Source: Vanessa cardui (taxonomy: Eukaryota > Arthropoda > Insecta > Lepidoptera > Nymphalidae). From it: a stretch of DNA of 64,000 nt. Shown here piece by piece: positions 52,701-59,395 of this stretch. The notes below the pieces were generated by a model. The model did no database searches. It was not told the DNA's origin and saw only the letters and a list, made by a program, of their open reading frames with translations. Location of the stretch: positions 1,426,001 to 1,490,000 of the forward strand of contig NC_061147.1 in assembly GCF_905220365.1 (NCBI RefSeq). The letters run 5' to 3'. Position numbers and translations under genes: made by a program. Within the stretch, counting starts at the first letter, position 1, and the number at the start of each line of letters is the position of its first letter.

Positions 52701-54907
52701 CAATCACACGTTCGGTTCGGAATCGATGACAGAGCCCGGTCTGCCGGAGATGTCTCCGGGGCGGCCGGTGCAGGAGCGCCTGGATGAGCTTCTCAAGCTC
52801 TTAAGGATCAGCGCGTACACACACACTGTAAGTTTAAACATTTTTTTATCTACAACATAATATGTCTTCTACATCACTATAACGTAAAATATATTTTTAC
52901 TGTAATTTATATAATATATGATACATAATTTCGACAGATTCGAAGTCATCAAATTTAAACTTGTACACATGCATTTTATTAAAGATTTAGTAATACAATG
53001 ATCAGCCTTATCAATTAGTTACAAATCAAAACAAACAACACATTTAAATTATTCCAAGTATTACATATTAAAAATATATGTATTTTGGTATACGTACTAT
53101 GTACACATTTTGTAAAAGTGGTTATTTGAATATTACAAACAAATACTCCAGTTTTTTTATATGTACATAATCTAAATTGCAATAATATTTCACGGTTAAC
53201 AATATTTCGACAGTTTACAATCTCACGAGATAGATTGTAATCTAATTGATAGATATCTAACGATGTTTGTAATCTTACGGTGACATTTAGATTCATAATT
53301 ATCGTTATTATTAATATTATGCGTTATTATTTAATTATCAAATCAGTGACATATTATATCATAATTTGCAGGTAACTGATTGGCCGAAATTAGATGACGA
53401 TGTCCACCGTTATTTGGACCCGAACTCGAATGAAAACAGCGTGTATCAACGCGTACCCATGAGCTATTTGCAAAGGTATGTTATTGGTGGGCAAGCTGAT
53501 CCCTTTTTAATTAAAATTATAAGATTTTTTAAAATTATTTAGTTAGGGATCTAATGTGTTATTATTTGTTTCCGTATTTAAACTGCTTTATTCTAAATCT
53601 TCTAAGTCCGACCTACAAGTACAAAGTATTGATCTTTGAAGGTTAATGGAATAAATAAGGATTTTAATACATGGTAGTTTATTTGGACTAGTAAAAAAAC
53701 TATTTGTTAAACTCAAGACGATAAGCCGAGATGGCCCAGTGGTTAGAACGCGTGCATCTTAACCGATGATGTCGGGTTCAAACCCAAACAAGCACTACTG
53801 TATATATGTGCTTAATTTGTGTTTATAATTCATCTCGTGCTCGGCGGTGAAGGAAAACATCGTCTAATTTCATTGAAATTCTACCACATGTGCATTCCAC
53901 CAATCCGCATTGGAACAGCGTGGTGGAATATGTTCCAAGCCCTCTCCTTAATGGGAGATGAGGCCATTAGCCCAGCAGTGGGAAATTTACAGGGTGTTAC
54001 TTTAAACTCAAGACCAGTTATTGCACTCAGTATTTACAACTACACTCACTATTACTTCACTCTTCCTCTCTAGTCCGATTGGATGGAAATATACTTGAAA
54101 ACAGTTCCGTCGCAAGACCAATGGCTGTGCGCCCTTTTCGAGGCAGTATCAAAACTCTACATTCCAAACCTGTGGACTTTCTACGAGTGACAATATTTTG
54201 CAGGAAAAGCTAATGGCATTTTATTAGCCCCACATCTGCTTGTTTATTAAATAGTAATAGTTAAAAAAATATGTCTTTTTCACAGAGTGAATAGAATAAT
54301 CAAGAGTCGCTGCGAAGAAGGCACGGCGGTGACGTTCGTTCAGCTGCCACAGCCTCCCAAACTTTCTCCCACTCCGACCGAGGCTGATGAAGTTATCTGC
54401 GAACAGTATATGAAGGTACCTTATATACGATACTCTCTTCGGTGTCATCTCTTCTTCGTCTTTATTACAAAATTATTTTTTTTGTAACAGGAAAGAAGGC
54501 CTAGCAATTTGCCTAAGCCTAAGAATTTGCTTAGCCGTGTAATGTTAACAGTCTTTTACTTAAAATTACATAACTACCCGCCCGGGCTTCGCACGGGTGC
54601 AATGCTGCAGATGTTTTGTTTATTTATGACATCACATTAGAAACATAAATTTGTCACCATTTCTTTACTACGTATATAAATCTTCCTCTCGAGTCACTCT
54701 ATCTATTAAAAAAAACCGCATCAAAATCCGTTGCGTAATATTTAAGATCTCACCATATACAGAGACAGATAGCGGAAAGCGACTTTGTTTTATACTATGT
54801 AAAGATTAATAAAACAAATGTTTCAGGTACTGGATGAATTTACAAAGGATCTGTCTCCGACCATACTCGTTCGTGGATTGAAATCGGTTACGTCGACGTC
54901 GCTATAA
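34632..54907 (+). CDS. SLC12A9: SLC12A9-type cation-chloride cotransporter family protein, 20 coding exons (whole gene)
   Basis: Spliced CDS: 34632-34755, 36771-36893, 37258-37392, 37671-37805, 38418-38620, 40405-40609, 41323-41502, 42851-42940, 43401-43516, 43812-43897, 45950-46151, 46935-47066, 47625-47732, 48116-48264, 48820-49011, 49104-49276 (or up to 52582), 52697-52827, 53372-53475, 54286-54415, 54827-54907. All junctions are GT-AG and phases agree; the sum is 2,799 nt (932 aa), close to the roughly 914 aa vertebrate protein. About 12 membrane segments lie at residues 60-520, followed by a cytosolic C-terminal domain. Family signatures seen are STNGAVEGGG, MISRTLGPEFGG, GANMSGELKSP, SNLIGASRVL, SAPNFRPSF, VRKYLLLLD and GLGAMKPDTVLLGF. 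SLC12A9 (also called CIP1) belongs to the CCC family; its substrate is not settled in general, so none is assigned. The gene is unusual for its 114 bp x 30 array in coding exon 16. An alternative upstream start exon is listed separately. Confidence 0.95.
35103..35434 (+). mobile_element. MITE 1, copy 1 (intron 1)
   Basis: A 332 bp element with inverted ends of about 27 nt built around 'ttagatgtagcatcgg' on the left and 'ccgatgcgacatctaa' on the right. A second copy, reversed, is at 39374-39705. Confidence 0.75.
35716..36108 (+). mobile_element. MITE 2, copy 1 with a LINE-tail insert (intron 1)
   Basis: Inverted ends 'taaacagatatgttat' and 'ataacgtatctgttta'; conserved core 'gtgccgcgccggggaccg'. 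About 93 bp at 35878-35970, ending in (ttgat)n, is absent from the other copy and matches a LINE family C tail. Confidence 0.72.
36771..36893 (+). CDS. SLC12A9: SLC12A9 coding exon 2
   Basis: Acceptor 'ttttttccag', donor g|gtaagt, phase 1 at both ends. It encodes residues 42-82: a basic juxtamembrane stretch and the first membrane segment (AGVFCPVVLSMFSALVFIRM), a typical CCC TM1. Confidence 0.93.
37258..37392 (+). CDS. SLC12A9: SLC12A9 coding exon 3
   Basis: Acceptor 'tctatttccag'. Encodes TM2 (GLAYLIVGFTVMSICAIS) and the conserved TNGAVEGGGVY. The donor is placed at 37393 (t|gtatcc, a weak match) because it gives VYF-MISRTLG across the junction in the correct phase. Confidence 0.9.
37671..37805 (+). 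CDS. SLC12A9: SLC12A9 coding exon 4
   Basis: Encodes the highly conserved MISRTLGPEFGGAIG and TM3. The acceptor 'gcaaaatcag' has a poor pyrimidine tract but restores the frame; the donor g|gtaagt is strong. Phase 1 at both ends. Confidence 0.92.
37894..38234 (-). mobile_element. SINE family A in intron 4, nested in an older copy
   Basis: A full-length reverse copy (about 37931-38234) sits inside a second one. Upstream 'ttttccttcaccgccgagca' and downstream 'gaattctaaacacaaatta' are continuous parts of the older element, joined at 'atgaat'. Confidence 0.75.
38341..38372 (+). mobile_element. SINE family A tail fragment before coding exon 5
   Basis: 'atttacaggctgttgttg' is the SINE 3' end only. 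It separates two copies of a short segment (see the finding at 38271-38417). Confidence 0.55.
38418..38620 (+). CDS. SLC12A9: SLC12A9 coding exon 5 (GC-rich)
   Basis: Encodes residues 173-240, including LPNGYWYRFLY and two hydrophobic segments (TM4 and TM5). It is markedly GC-rich compared with exons 3 and 4. The acceptor 'gtggtggcag' has almost no pyrimidine tract and lies in rearranged sequence. The donor cag|gtgag runs straight into 16 Cs. Confidence 0.88.
38626..38641 (+). repeat. C16 run at the 5' end of intron 5
   Basis: Follows the donor 'gtgag' directly, placing a homopolymer within the U1/U6 contact zone. Confidence 0.9.
38822..39065 (+). mobile_element. SINE family E (second tRNA-headed family) in intron 5
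   Basis: A-box-like 'tggtatagtgg' and B-box 'gggttcgattccc' are followed by the body 'tttctataacacaagtg' and 'agagtaatgtatgtga'. Related pieces occur at 130-215 (+) and 13665-14205 (-). Confidence 0.72.
39168..39345. mobile_element. 178 bp insertion with a 14 bp target duplication, intron 5
   Basis: Flanked by the exact direct repeat 'taaatctagacgag' (39154-39167 and 39346-39359). Inside, near-terminal 'gttaacggattt' and 'aaatccgttaaaac' are inverted. The class is not assigned. Confidence 0.65.
39374..39705 (-). mobile_element. MITE 1, copy 2 (intron 5)
   Basis: Reverse-oriented partner of 35103-35434, alignable over its whole length. Its right end merges into a (gtat)n microsatellite. Confidence 0.75.
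39698..39800 (+). repeat. (GTAT)n microsatellite
   Basis: Imperfect gtat/gtaa repeats starting inside the terminal repeat of MITE 1. Confidence 0.8.
39880..40030 (+). mobile_element. Probable LINE 3' UTR fragment in intron 5
   Basis: 'agcgataagaccgccttatt' and 'gtggtgtacaataaagta' resemble a non-LTR 3' end common in Lepidoptera. No coding part is present, so this rests on recollection of the family. Confidence 0.4.
40057..40374 (+). mobile_element. SINE family A at the 3' end of intron 5
   Basis: Full-length copy bounded by a 12 bp direct repeat 'tataacatgacc' (40045-40056 and 40375-40386). The right repeat abuts the C18 tract and acceptor of coding exon 6. Confidence 0.9.
40385..40402 (+). 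repeat. C18 run forming the polypyrimidine tract of the coding exon 6 acceptor
   Basis: A homopolymer of C followed by 'ag' and the exon. It is the only pyrimidine tract between the SINE-derived direct repeat and the exon. Confidence 0.9.
40405..40609 (+). CDS. SLC12A9: SLC12A9 coding exon 6 (GC-rich)
   Basis: Starts after 18 Cs plus 'ag'. It carries two N-glycosylation sequons (NAT, NFT) in a presumed outer loop, the conserved YARDYSTATGETADFASVFGVLF, and GANMSG at the end of TM6. The donor g|gtcaga is weak (C at +3), but the junction to GELKSP is the family signature. Confidence 0.92.
40622..41025 (-). repeat. Triplicated block with two LINE family C tails, intron 6
   Basis: A roughly 45 bp segment ('catgccagct...agactt...cataagtgttccatcaa') occurs at 40622-40667, 40682-40727 and 40825-40870. 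The second and third are followed by reverse LINE family C tails (40727-40836 and 40868-41025). The block starts 12 nt after the coding exon 6 donor. Confidence 0.8.
41323..41502 (+). CDS. SLC12A9: SLC12A9 coding exon 7
   Basis: Acceptor 'tttattccag', donor g|gtaaga, phase 1 at both ends. Encodes GELKSPSRSIPLGT, TM7, a loop with TCSRELLQNNY and the start of TM8 (WPPFIAVG). Confidence 0.93.
41569..41875 (+). mobile_element. SINE family A in intron 7
   Basis: Full-length, close to the window consensus: 'gagtcgagatggcccagtgg' to 'aggctgttactttactttt'. It ends immediately before the pogo-like MITE. Confidence 0.88.
41889..42299. mobile_element. pogo/Tc1-mariner-like MITE in intron 7
   Basis: A 411 bp element with terminal inverted repeats (left 'cagtgaaaccttgttaagtg', right its reverse complement with two mismatches), flanked on both sides by TA (41887-41888 and 42300-42301). 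TA duplication and a CAGTG start fit the pogo/Tc1-mariner group. No transposase frame. Confidence 0.8.
42733..42830 (+). mobile_element. LINE family C fragment in intron 7
   Basis: Contains decayed C-terminal codons (ACYSTQAYVDSKEVWE then a stop) and 'acttgttgactttcatgcag', collinear with the end of the family C frame. Confidence 0.5.
42851..42940 (+). CDS. SLC12A9: SLC12A9 coding exon 8
   Basis: Acceptor 'ttgttttcag', donor g|gtaagt, 90 nt in phase 1. Encodes TATFSAGLSNLIGASRVLEA and LAKDNIFG, matching the conserved TM8 region of the family. Confidence 0.93.
43248..43289. repeat. Perfect 18 bp inverted repeat in intron 8
   Basis: Arm 'atgatttactaatcaaca' (43248-43265), loop 'actctt', complementary arm 43272-43289. 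Confidence 0.9.
43401..43516 (+). CDS. SLC12A9: SLC12A9 coding exon 9
   Basis: Acceptor 'tctttttaag', donor cag|gtacat, phase 1 to phase 0. Encodes LLRPMVSRSGNP and TM9 (VVAVIASWLLVQIGIM). Confidence 0.92.
43812..43897 (+). CDS. SLC12A9: SLC12A9 coding exon 10
   Basis: Acceptor 'aatgttccag', donor ag|gtaaca, phase 0 to phase 2. Encodes TM10 (FMTSYCAINLACLGLDL) and SAPNF(R), a strong SLC12A9 signature completed by the next exon. Confidence 0.92.
44106..44262 (-). mobile_element. Family B fragment before the intron 10 LINE
   Basis: 'ccacccgatggtaagtggtc', 'attatgtcccttgtgtctg' and 'tcgctcaccctc' match the family B left half. It abuts the LINE reverse transcriptase frame. Confidence 0.5.
44255..45850 (+). 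mobile_element. LINE family C: non-LTR reverse transcriptase in intron 10, frameshifted
   Basis: The open frame 44255-45313 encodes the core reverse transcriptase: NYRPISLLPSLSKIFEKI, GFRRGRSTTDA, DLSKAFGCVEHE (motif A), MGVPQGSILGPFLFL, FADDT (catalytic motif C), and the later FLGIELD and SYGILLWG. The frame breaks near 45288 within 'gagagattctcttcgg'. The C-terminal part continues in another frame to 45627, ending FVNDKKAWS. The 3' UTR ends in a (tgatttt)n-like tail. The 5' part (endonuclease) is missing. The G replacing the usual D in KAFD may reflect decay. The element is probably inactive. Confidence 0.9.
45950..46151 (+). CDS. SLC12A9: SLC12A9 coding exon 11 (GC-rich, donor duplicated downstream)
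   Basis: The acceptor 'gttcgctgggcag' completes R-PSFRQFSW. The exon encodes two long hydrophobic segments (TM11 and TM12) and WGSLSQALIFHQ. Read-through past the donor cag|gtgacc stops at 46209-46211. The last nucleotides and the donor are repeated 74 nt downstream. Confidence 0.9.
46145..46449 (+). repeat. Duplications carrying the coding exon 11 donor
   Basis: Unit 1 (46145-46218) begins inside the exon at 'ccaccaggtgacct'. Unit 2 starts 74 nt later (46219) with the same exon end and donor. A third, partial unit is at 46387-46449. A larger segment (poly(T), 'ataacaaaatccgtcttac') is also duplicated at about 46290-46386 and 46450-46535. Confidence 0.85.
46935..47066 (+). CDS. SLC12A9: SLC12A9 coding exon 12
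   Basis: Acceptor 'tcacttgcag', donor aag|gtaaaa, phase 0 at both ends. Encodes VRKYLLLLD, HVKFWRPQMLLLIG and DFVNDQKK, the start of the cytosolic C-terminal domain. Confidence 0.93.
47125..47397 (+). mobile_element. Helitron-like element in intron 12
   Basis: Begins 'tctatacatataataaagtt', ends 'gtcgcgggcacagctaa' and contains 'tgtctgtctgtttattccgg'. A TC start and CTAA end fit non-autonomous Helitrons of Lepidoptera. Tentative class. Confidence 0.5.
47625..47732 (+). CDS. SLC12A9: SLC12A9 coding exon 13
   Basis: Acceptor 'ttgatttcag', donor aag|gtaagg, 36 codons in phase 0. Encodes GGLFVIGHVRVG and YWLKLIDHLK, conserved in SLC12A9 proteins. Confidence 0.92.
47937..48058 (-). mobile_element. 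SINE family A remnant in intron 13
   Basis: Reverse copy with a large internal deletion: tail-side 'cctcctctccctttgagg' joins directly to head-side 'tgggtttgaaccagcaatc'. Confidence 0.72.
48116..48264 (+). CDS. SLC12A9: SLC12A9 coding exon 14 (GC-rich)
   Basis: Acceptor 'tatcacccag', donor ga|gtatgt, phase 0 to phase 2. Encodes VKAFVELCLSEDIRSGA, RLSGLGAMKPDTVLLGF and DFFRE. The GLGxMKPxTxxxGF motif is diagnostic of the CCC C-terminal domain. Confidence 0.93.
48661..48770 (+). repeat. MITE 3, copy 1 (intron 14)
   Basis: Starts 'aatctaaattgcaat' and contains the near-palindromic 'caatctcatgagatagattg'. It matches 53169-53293 in the same orientation. Confidence 0.65.
48820..49011 (+). CDS. 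SLC12A9: SLC12A9 coding exon 15
   Basis: Acceptor 'tttccacacag', donor ag|gtaagc. The frame that joins both neighbours encodes DLDNGQVMFPTR, SEYVRIVSDVLCVNKNVCL and HFHNLNMAAVER. Other frames here are shadows. Confidence 0.9.
49104..49276 (+). CDS. SLC12A9: SLC12A9 coding exon 16, shortest form
   Basis: Acceptor 'ttgtgtgtcag', first donor g|gtatgt at 49277, phase 2 to phase 1. Encodes YIDVWLVEALSP followed by the helix and strand VRALFALQLAAVVR...LALRVHVVTAH. Vertebrate SLC12A9 has a single equivalent of this segment, so one copy is the ancestral state. The following 29 copies, if exonic, extend the exon to 52582 in frame. Confidence 0.88.
49175..52597 (+). repeat. 114 bp x 30 tandem array in coding exon 16, in frame
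   Basis: There are thirty head-to-tail units of exactly 114 nt. The donor motif 'ggtatgtacc' recurs from 49276 to 52582 at this spacing, and 30 x 114 plus 3 nt of shared edge equals the full span. Each unit is 102 nt of exon plus 12 nt of intron start and adds 38 codons (MYPLT, then the 33-residue exon segment). By eye the only internal difference is G/A at one site (49182 + 114k): A in copies 3, 5, 13, 18, 24, 26 and 28. It is synonymous in the transporter frame. GC content is about 68%. Confidence 0.97.
52583..52696 (+). other. Intron 16 (last-donor form), 114 nt and stop-free
   Basis: Runs from the last 'gtatgtacccc' to 'ttttttctcag'. Its length is a multiple of three and it has no stop in the transporter frame (it would read MYPLKVCDYFNK...YFFS). 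Retention would therefore give an uninterrupted protein. Its AT-rich composition and good acceptor suggest it is still a normal intron. Confidence 0.75.
52697..52827 (+). CDS. SLC12A9: SLC12A9 coding exon 17
   Basis: Acceptor 'tttttctcag', donor act|gtaagt, phase 1 to phase 0. Encodes DNNHTFGSESMTEP (the D is split across the junction) and a helix ERLDELLKLLRI, the equivalent of LRALLSQLRI in the vertebrate protein. Confidence 0.9.
53169..53293 (+). repeat. MITE 3, copy 2 (intron 17)
   Basis: A 125 bp element with 9 bp inverted ends 'aatctaaat' and 'atttagatt'. A direct repeat of copy 1 on the other side of the exon array. Confidence 0.65.
53372..53475 (+). CDS. SLC12A9: SLC12A9 coding exon 18
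   Basis: Acceptor 'taatttgcag', donor ag|gtatgt, phase 0 to phase 2. Encodes the acidic VTDWPKLDDDVHRYLD and RVPMSYLQ. Confidence 0.88.
53720..54001 (+). mobile_element. SINE family A in intron 18
   Basis: Full-length except for a short internal deletion. The 13 bp direct repeat 'ttaaactcaagac' lies at 53707-53719 and 54002-54014. Confidence 0.9.
54286..54415 (+). CDS. SLC12A9: SLC12A9 coding exon 19
   Basis: Acceptor 'ttttcacag', donor aag|gtacct. Encodes VNRIIKSRCEEGTAVTFVQLP followed by ADEVICEQYMK. The xTFxxLPxPP pattern matches the C-terminal end of SLC12A9 proteins. Confidence 0.9.
54572..54812 (+). mobile_element. Unclassified repeat filling intron 19
   Basis: From 'cgcccgggcttcgcacgggt' to 'agcgactttgttttatacta'. 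Collinear with 18587-18790; shorter relatives at 7905-8125, 8935-9055 and 36122-36197 (+) and 10196-10455 (-). Class unknown; Helitron-like is possible. Confidence 0.55.
54827..54907 (+). CDS. SLC12A9: SLC12A9 coding exon 20 (last)
   Basis: Acceptor 'atgtttcag'. Encodes VLDEFTKDLSPTILVRGLKS VTSTSL and a TAA stop, matching the family's DLGPTLLVHG-type terminus. Confidence 0.92.
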   Translation, partial: VLDEFTKDLSPTILVRGLKSVTSTSL

Positions 54908-54988
54908 GCATCCGAGATACCGTCCTCAAACAATACTTCTTGACCTTGGGTCTATCTGGCTCTAATTTGGAGTCGTGGGATAACCAAA

Positions 54989-54994
54989 AATAAA
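54989..54994 (+). terminator. Candidate poly(A) signal of the SLC12A9 gene
   Basis: The first AATAAA lies 82 nt after the stop codon. Further AATAAA-like sites follow (near 55387), so the true 3' end could be later. Confidence 0.4.
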
Positions 54995-56567
54995 TACCTA
55001 CAGGAAATAATCTTGAACTTTTCATCCAATTAATTCCACTACATTATAAAAAACAATAGATTATTAATAATCAAACTTGTATCTTGGTTAAAATTTGTAA
55101 TAATATGATAAATACAAGTGGAAGATAGAAATGACCTTGAACAGGATTCACTTTGATCAATGTTGTATGAAAAGTTTGGGAACCACTGTTAGGATGTAAA
55201 AAGTATGAAATACACCGTTAAGATTTTAAACCAGGCTCTTATGAAATTCGGTTACTATATTTAAAAATTATGCGTGACTATGGAAAGAATGTACATTATT
55301 AAAGAAAAGAGGGGGGGGGGGGTCAGTAAGGCATAAGAGGGTGTCGTATCGTTTTCTGTCACGGCATATAAGTCAATGTTGATCTAATAAAGTACAATAA
55401 CGGATGTTTTACATAAAATTTTTGTTACGGATGGTAGAAACGTCTAATTGACGATTTAATTTCATACATTCAGCCTACTATCGGTTATTCGTAGCCATCT
55501 TATCCTTAAGCAGCAATTTTCTGTATAACGTCTCGTAGACTATATTATCCGTAAGGAAAACGATCGGTTTCCTATATATAGTAACCGGAATGTAAGGCCT
55601 GTTTGGACCTCGAGTCTGAATTAGATCAATTATATTTTTATATTAATAATATACTGTAGATTAAAAATACGCGTAGCTATTTCGTTTATTTTATATCTGT
55701 GGTGAGTTTTTTTTAGTAAAATTTAGCGACATTTTCCATTTTATATGTTATTTTATAAGTTTGACTGTGATTTAAGTCTCTATAGTAAATGGTGCGGTTT
55801 TCTTTCATGACTCAAATTTATGTTTAGTTTAAAGTATTATTATAGACATATTATTTTGTAACGTTTTATATTATTTTAGTTTAGGATGATTTCGCCTGAA
55901 AGGCATTAGTTTGTAAGTCACAATTTTTATAAGATATTTTGACAGTTTAATTCGAATGTAGGTTTTTGAATTCGATGTATTTTTTTATATAATTCTTGCA
56001 TAGAGTGTAATACATCATTGCTGGTCAGGTTTATTAAACTATGCAGAAATCTATCAGAATAATTTTCTTTATGATAATTGCAGATCACTATAGAACTACT
56101 CGAGGTATAAAAACCTATCTTTATCCATTAATAATAAAAGGTAACATGTGTTATGATGATTAATCAAATCATATTCAGCTTTGTGTTTAGTATTTATTCA
56201 AAACAATCTCATTATTTAAACTAAAAAGATTCAAACTAGCGAAGTGATGACTTCATTTATATTTCAATATTTAAATTGACACTTATTTTAATGATTATTG
56301 TATGTTATTCAAAACCCAATCTTATGCTATAACACTTATGACACAAAATTAAATGACTAATAATTCTGACGTTTTACTTTTAAAACAATTTTCAATACAA
56401 ATTATTAACTACGGATAAAGTAATCGTTTTGATATGCAATATTTCATAAAACTAAGCGAGATTTATTTATTTTATGTCATTAGGGCATTAGGCTATGAAT
56501 GTCGGTGAGAACGAAGCCTTATTTATGAAAAATGTGATTTTAAGGTCGTATGCAATGATGTTCTTAG

Positions 56568-56851
56568 TAAACAGATATGTCATCAACGCGCAAAAAGTGA
56601 AGACTCGAAAACGTCCTATTTGGGACGTTTGCCTTTAGTCGTTTTACGTAGTAATACGTTATAATACATCATAATTACATAGTAATACGTTTTGCGTAAT
56701 TAAAACATCTAGTTATCCCTTTTACTTATTGTTTTTATCAAGCTATCCTTTTTACTTTTAACGAAATGTAAAATAAACGGTCCCCGGCGCGGCACACTTT
56801 TTTCTGTTGTTTAATATGGGTATAACATATCTGTTTATTAGAATATCATTG
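56568..56851 (-). mobile_element. MITE 2, copy 2 (without the insert)
   Basis: Reverse complement of 35716-36108 minus the 93 bp insert; includes 'cggtccccggcgcggcacac'. Confidence 0.75.
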
Positions 56852-58856
56852 GTCGTATGTAAGTTCATAATAAATGAAATATCTTGAAAATCGTCCATGT
56901 AGTTAAAATATTTAGTACTAGTATTGTCAAGCTGTATTAAAACAGAAGTCAAAATTTTTAAATAAACAATACTTTCTTTAAAATAAAAAAATAAAAAAAC
57001 ATTTTATTAGAAAGAGATGGAGCATAGTTTAAATAAATGGTTGGAAGCATTTTAACTAGAAATTTTGTACTGTTTTTGGAATAGTTTTTGTCATTTATGT
57101 GTTACTTGGAAACGTTATGTGTAGTTTAAGTTGACCTCGAAATATTACTCTCATTGCGCCAAAAGGTCTTAAAAGAAATTTTTAAAAGATTTTTTTAAAC
57201 CGCTGTATAACTTAGATTTTAATAAAACATGTCAATTGCTTATGACTTATTTTATAAATTAATTTGTATCCTAATTAAGTTTAATCTATATTAATTAGCC
57301 AATGTTTTTTTGTATATTTTTATGTCGCAATCCAATAAAAACTTTATCATATATTTTGGTGTTCTATTTATAATTTGATGATATCATTTGTTGTTATAAT
57401 AATGATTTATCATATATAACATATAAATAAATTTGCATATATTACTTTATTGTTCTATATTTTTAATTCCATATTATATAACAAAATATTTTTGTCAAGT
57501 GTTACCTATTACAGATTCTACAAAGCCGTCAGGAAACTCAACAGACTTTTGATATAAGTTCTTTTTACAAAACAATGTGGTTAAAAAATTACATAATATG
57601 AAAACAAGGCAACGTATTTTATTAGATTTATATTTATTTTGATTAAATCGTCGTTTTGATAAGGTCTTCTTTTTCCTTTATTATATTATCAAACACTGAC
57701 ATTTTAAATATCATTTTATTGTTTGTAAGATGAAATAAGTGTGCATTAAAAAAACATCTTTGTAATTGTTATTTTTATTATTGTGTGTTGGTTATGTTTG
57801 TCATCCAAATGTTTTAATTTTAGATAATATTTGTGTATATTGTAATCATATACATATTTAAGTTTTATTGTATCTTAAAACTATTTCCTGTATGTTTTTT
57901 GTATCTTATTTCCGTTAAAATAACAATTTCTTTAATTGTCACTTTCACTTTTGTGTTCCTAATTCTTGTCTTTCAACACATAATTATTCGTTTGTTTTAT
58001 TGATGTGTTTAATTTTTTGCTAATATTTCATAACTTTTGTTGGATTGCGACGTCACATTTATTGTATCTTATTATGTAGGTATTAAGGTTGATATTTAAT
58101 TGTAAACATTTATACAAAGAAAGTTTATTGCAAATAAAGTAATACACCAAATAGTAAAAGGAAAAAAAACAGCCTATAACTCTCATACCTGGGGTAATAT
58201 CAATTTAATTTCATCTTATTTCTACATGTTTAATTCTGTAGTCTGGTACTAATATGCCTAAGTATAGTTTTGATTAAAATGTAAAAGCATTTACCAAATC
58301 ATTTATTCATGTGATAAATTTATTCGTGCTAACGCAGAAGCTTATTTACTCTTAAAAACGCTGTTACACAGAAAAGGCATAGCTATACTAACATTATAAT
58401 TTTTTTGACTATTTTTGATATTGACCTGACGACCAACCCTTAAAAAGCGAGCGAGGCTGTGACCGATAGCTAGTGTTTTACAAAATAACTATCTGTTCAT
58501 TGTTTCTGCTGTGATTAACAAAACTAAGGTTTATTGATATTGATCCTCTTGGCACCGAGCAAAGGATTCTTTGTAACTATCAGGGTCTTTGACTTTTCAC
58601 TTTTTTTCTAAATATATTCATATAGTCAAGAATTTACCAGAATTTTTATCGTGGTCCGTAACGGATTCCCCTTTTAAAATTGTTCATTGTAATTTTATTT
58701 TTCTATTGTGTTATACTTCAAAGTTTTTGTGATTATACCTAGTACCAAATATTAGCCTACAATTAAAGTCAAAATATTACCTTTAAATTTTCTGTTTCTT
58801 AATACTCAAATATTCGTAAATGAGACTATACCAAAAAATCGGATAATCTAAACTAG

Positions 58857-59058
58857 TTCTATACTAATATTATAAATGTGAATGTAATTCTGTCTGTCTG
58901 TCGCTATTTCACTACCAAACCAATGAAGTGAAAAAAGTAGTCTTCCTTACCGTTCAAATTTGGCATGAAGCAAATTTGAACGGTAAGGAAGACTACTTTT
59001 TCGCCTGACACACCAAACCCGTAAAACGCGGTCGCAGCTGCGGGCGACAATTAGTTCT
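58857..59058 (+). mobile_element. Small repeat element containing a perfect hairpin
   Basis: The ends 'tatactaatattataaatgt' and 'gcggtcgcagctgcgggcga' are of the style of short non-autonomous elements in moth and butterfly genomes. The centre holds a 30 bp perfect inverted repeat. Confidence 0.45.
58932..59001. repeat. Perfect 30 bp inverted repeat, 10 nt loop
   Basis: Arms 58932-58961 and 58972-59001 are exact reverse complements ('gtagtcttccttaccgttca' in the left arm), with loop 'ggcatgaagc'. Confidence 0.95.
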
Positions 59059-59225
59059 AAATAATTTATAATCGTAAATTTTATTCACATATCGAGATTC
59101 GAAATGACATATCCATAATATTCTTGAATTTACCTTTGAATTGGCTGAAACCCTTCAACTCACAATTTTCTCGTACTTAAGGATTTTTTGAGGCTTGGAC
59201 TTTGAGTTTAGTTTTTCTTGGAGGT

Positions 59226-59395
59226 AGGATGCTTGTATGGTAGCACACACCTATCATGTGTTGTTCTGCCAATCAACAATACTCAGTATTGTTTAGTTTG
59301 CTTTTAAAGATGAGTGTGCCTGTATATTTACAAGTTCAAGGGACATAACATCTTAGTTCCAAGGTTTGTGGCGCATGGGCGATATTAGTTAGTTA
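59226..59395 (+). mobile_element. Family B fragment, opposite orientation
   Basis: Diverged reverse match: 'aacaatactcagtattg' and 'gggacataacatcttagttc'. Confidence 0.5.
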
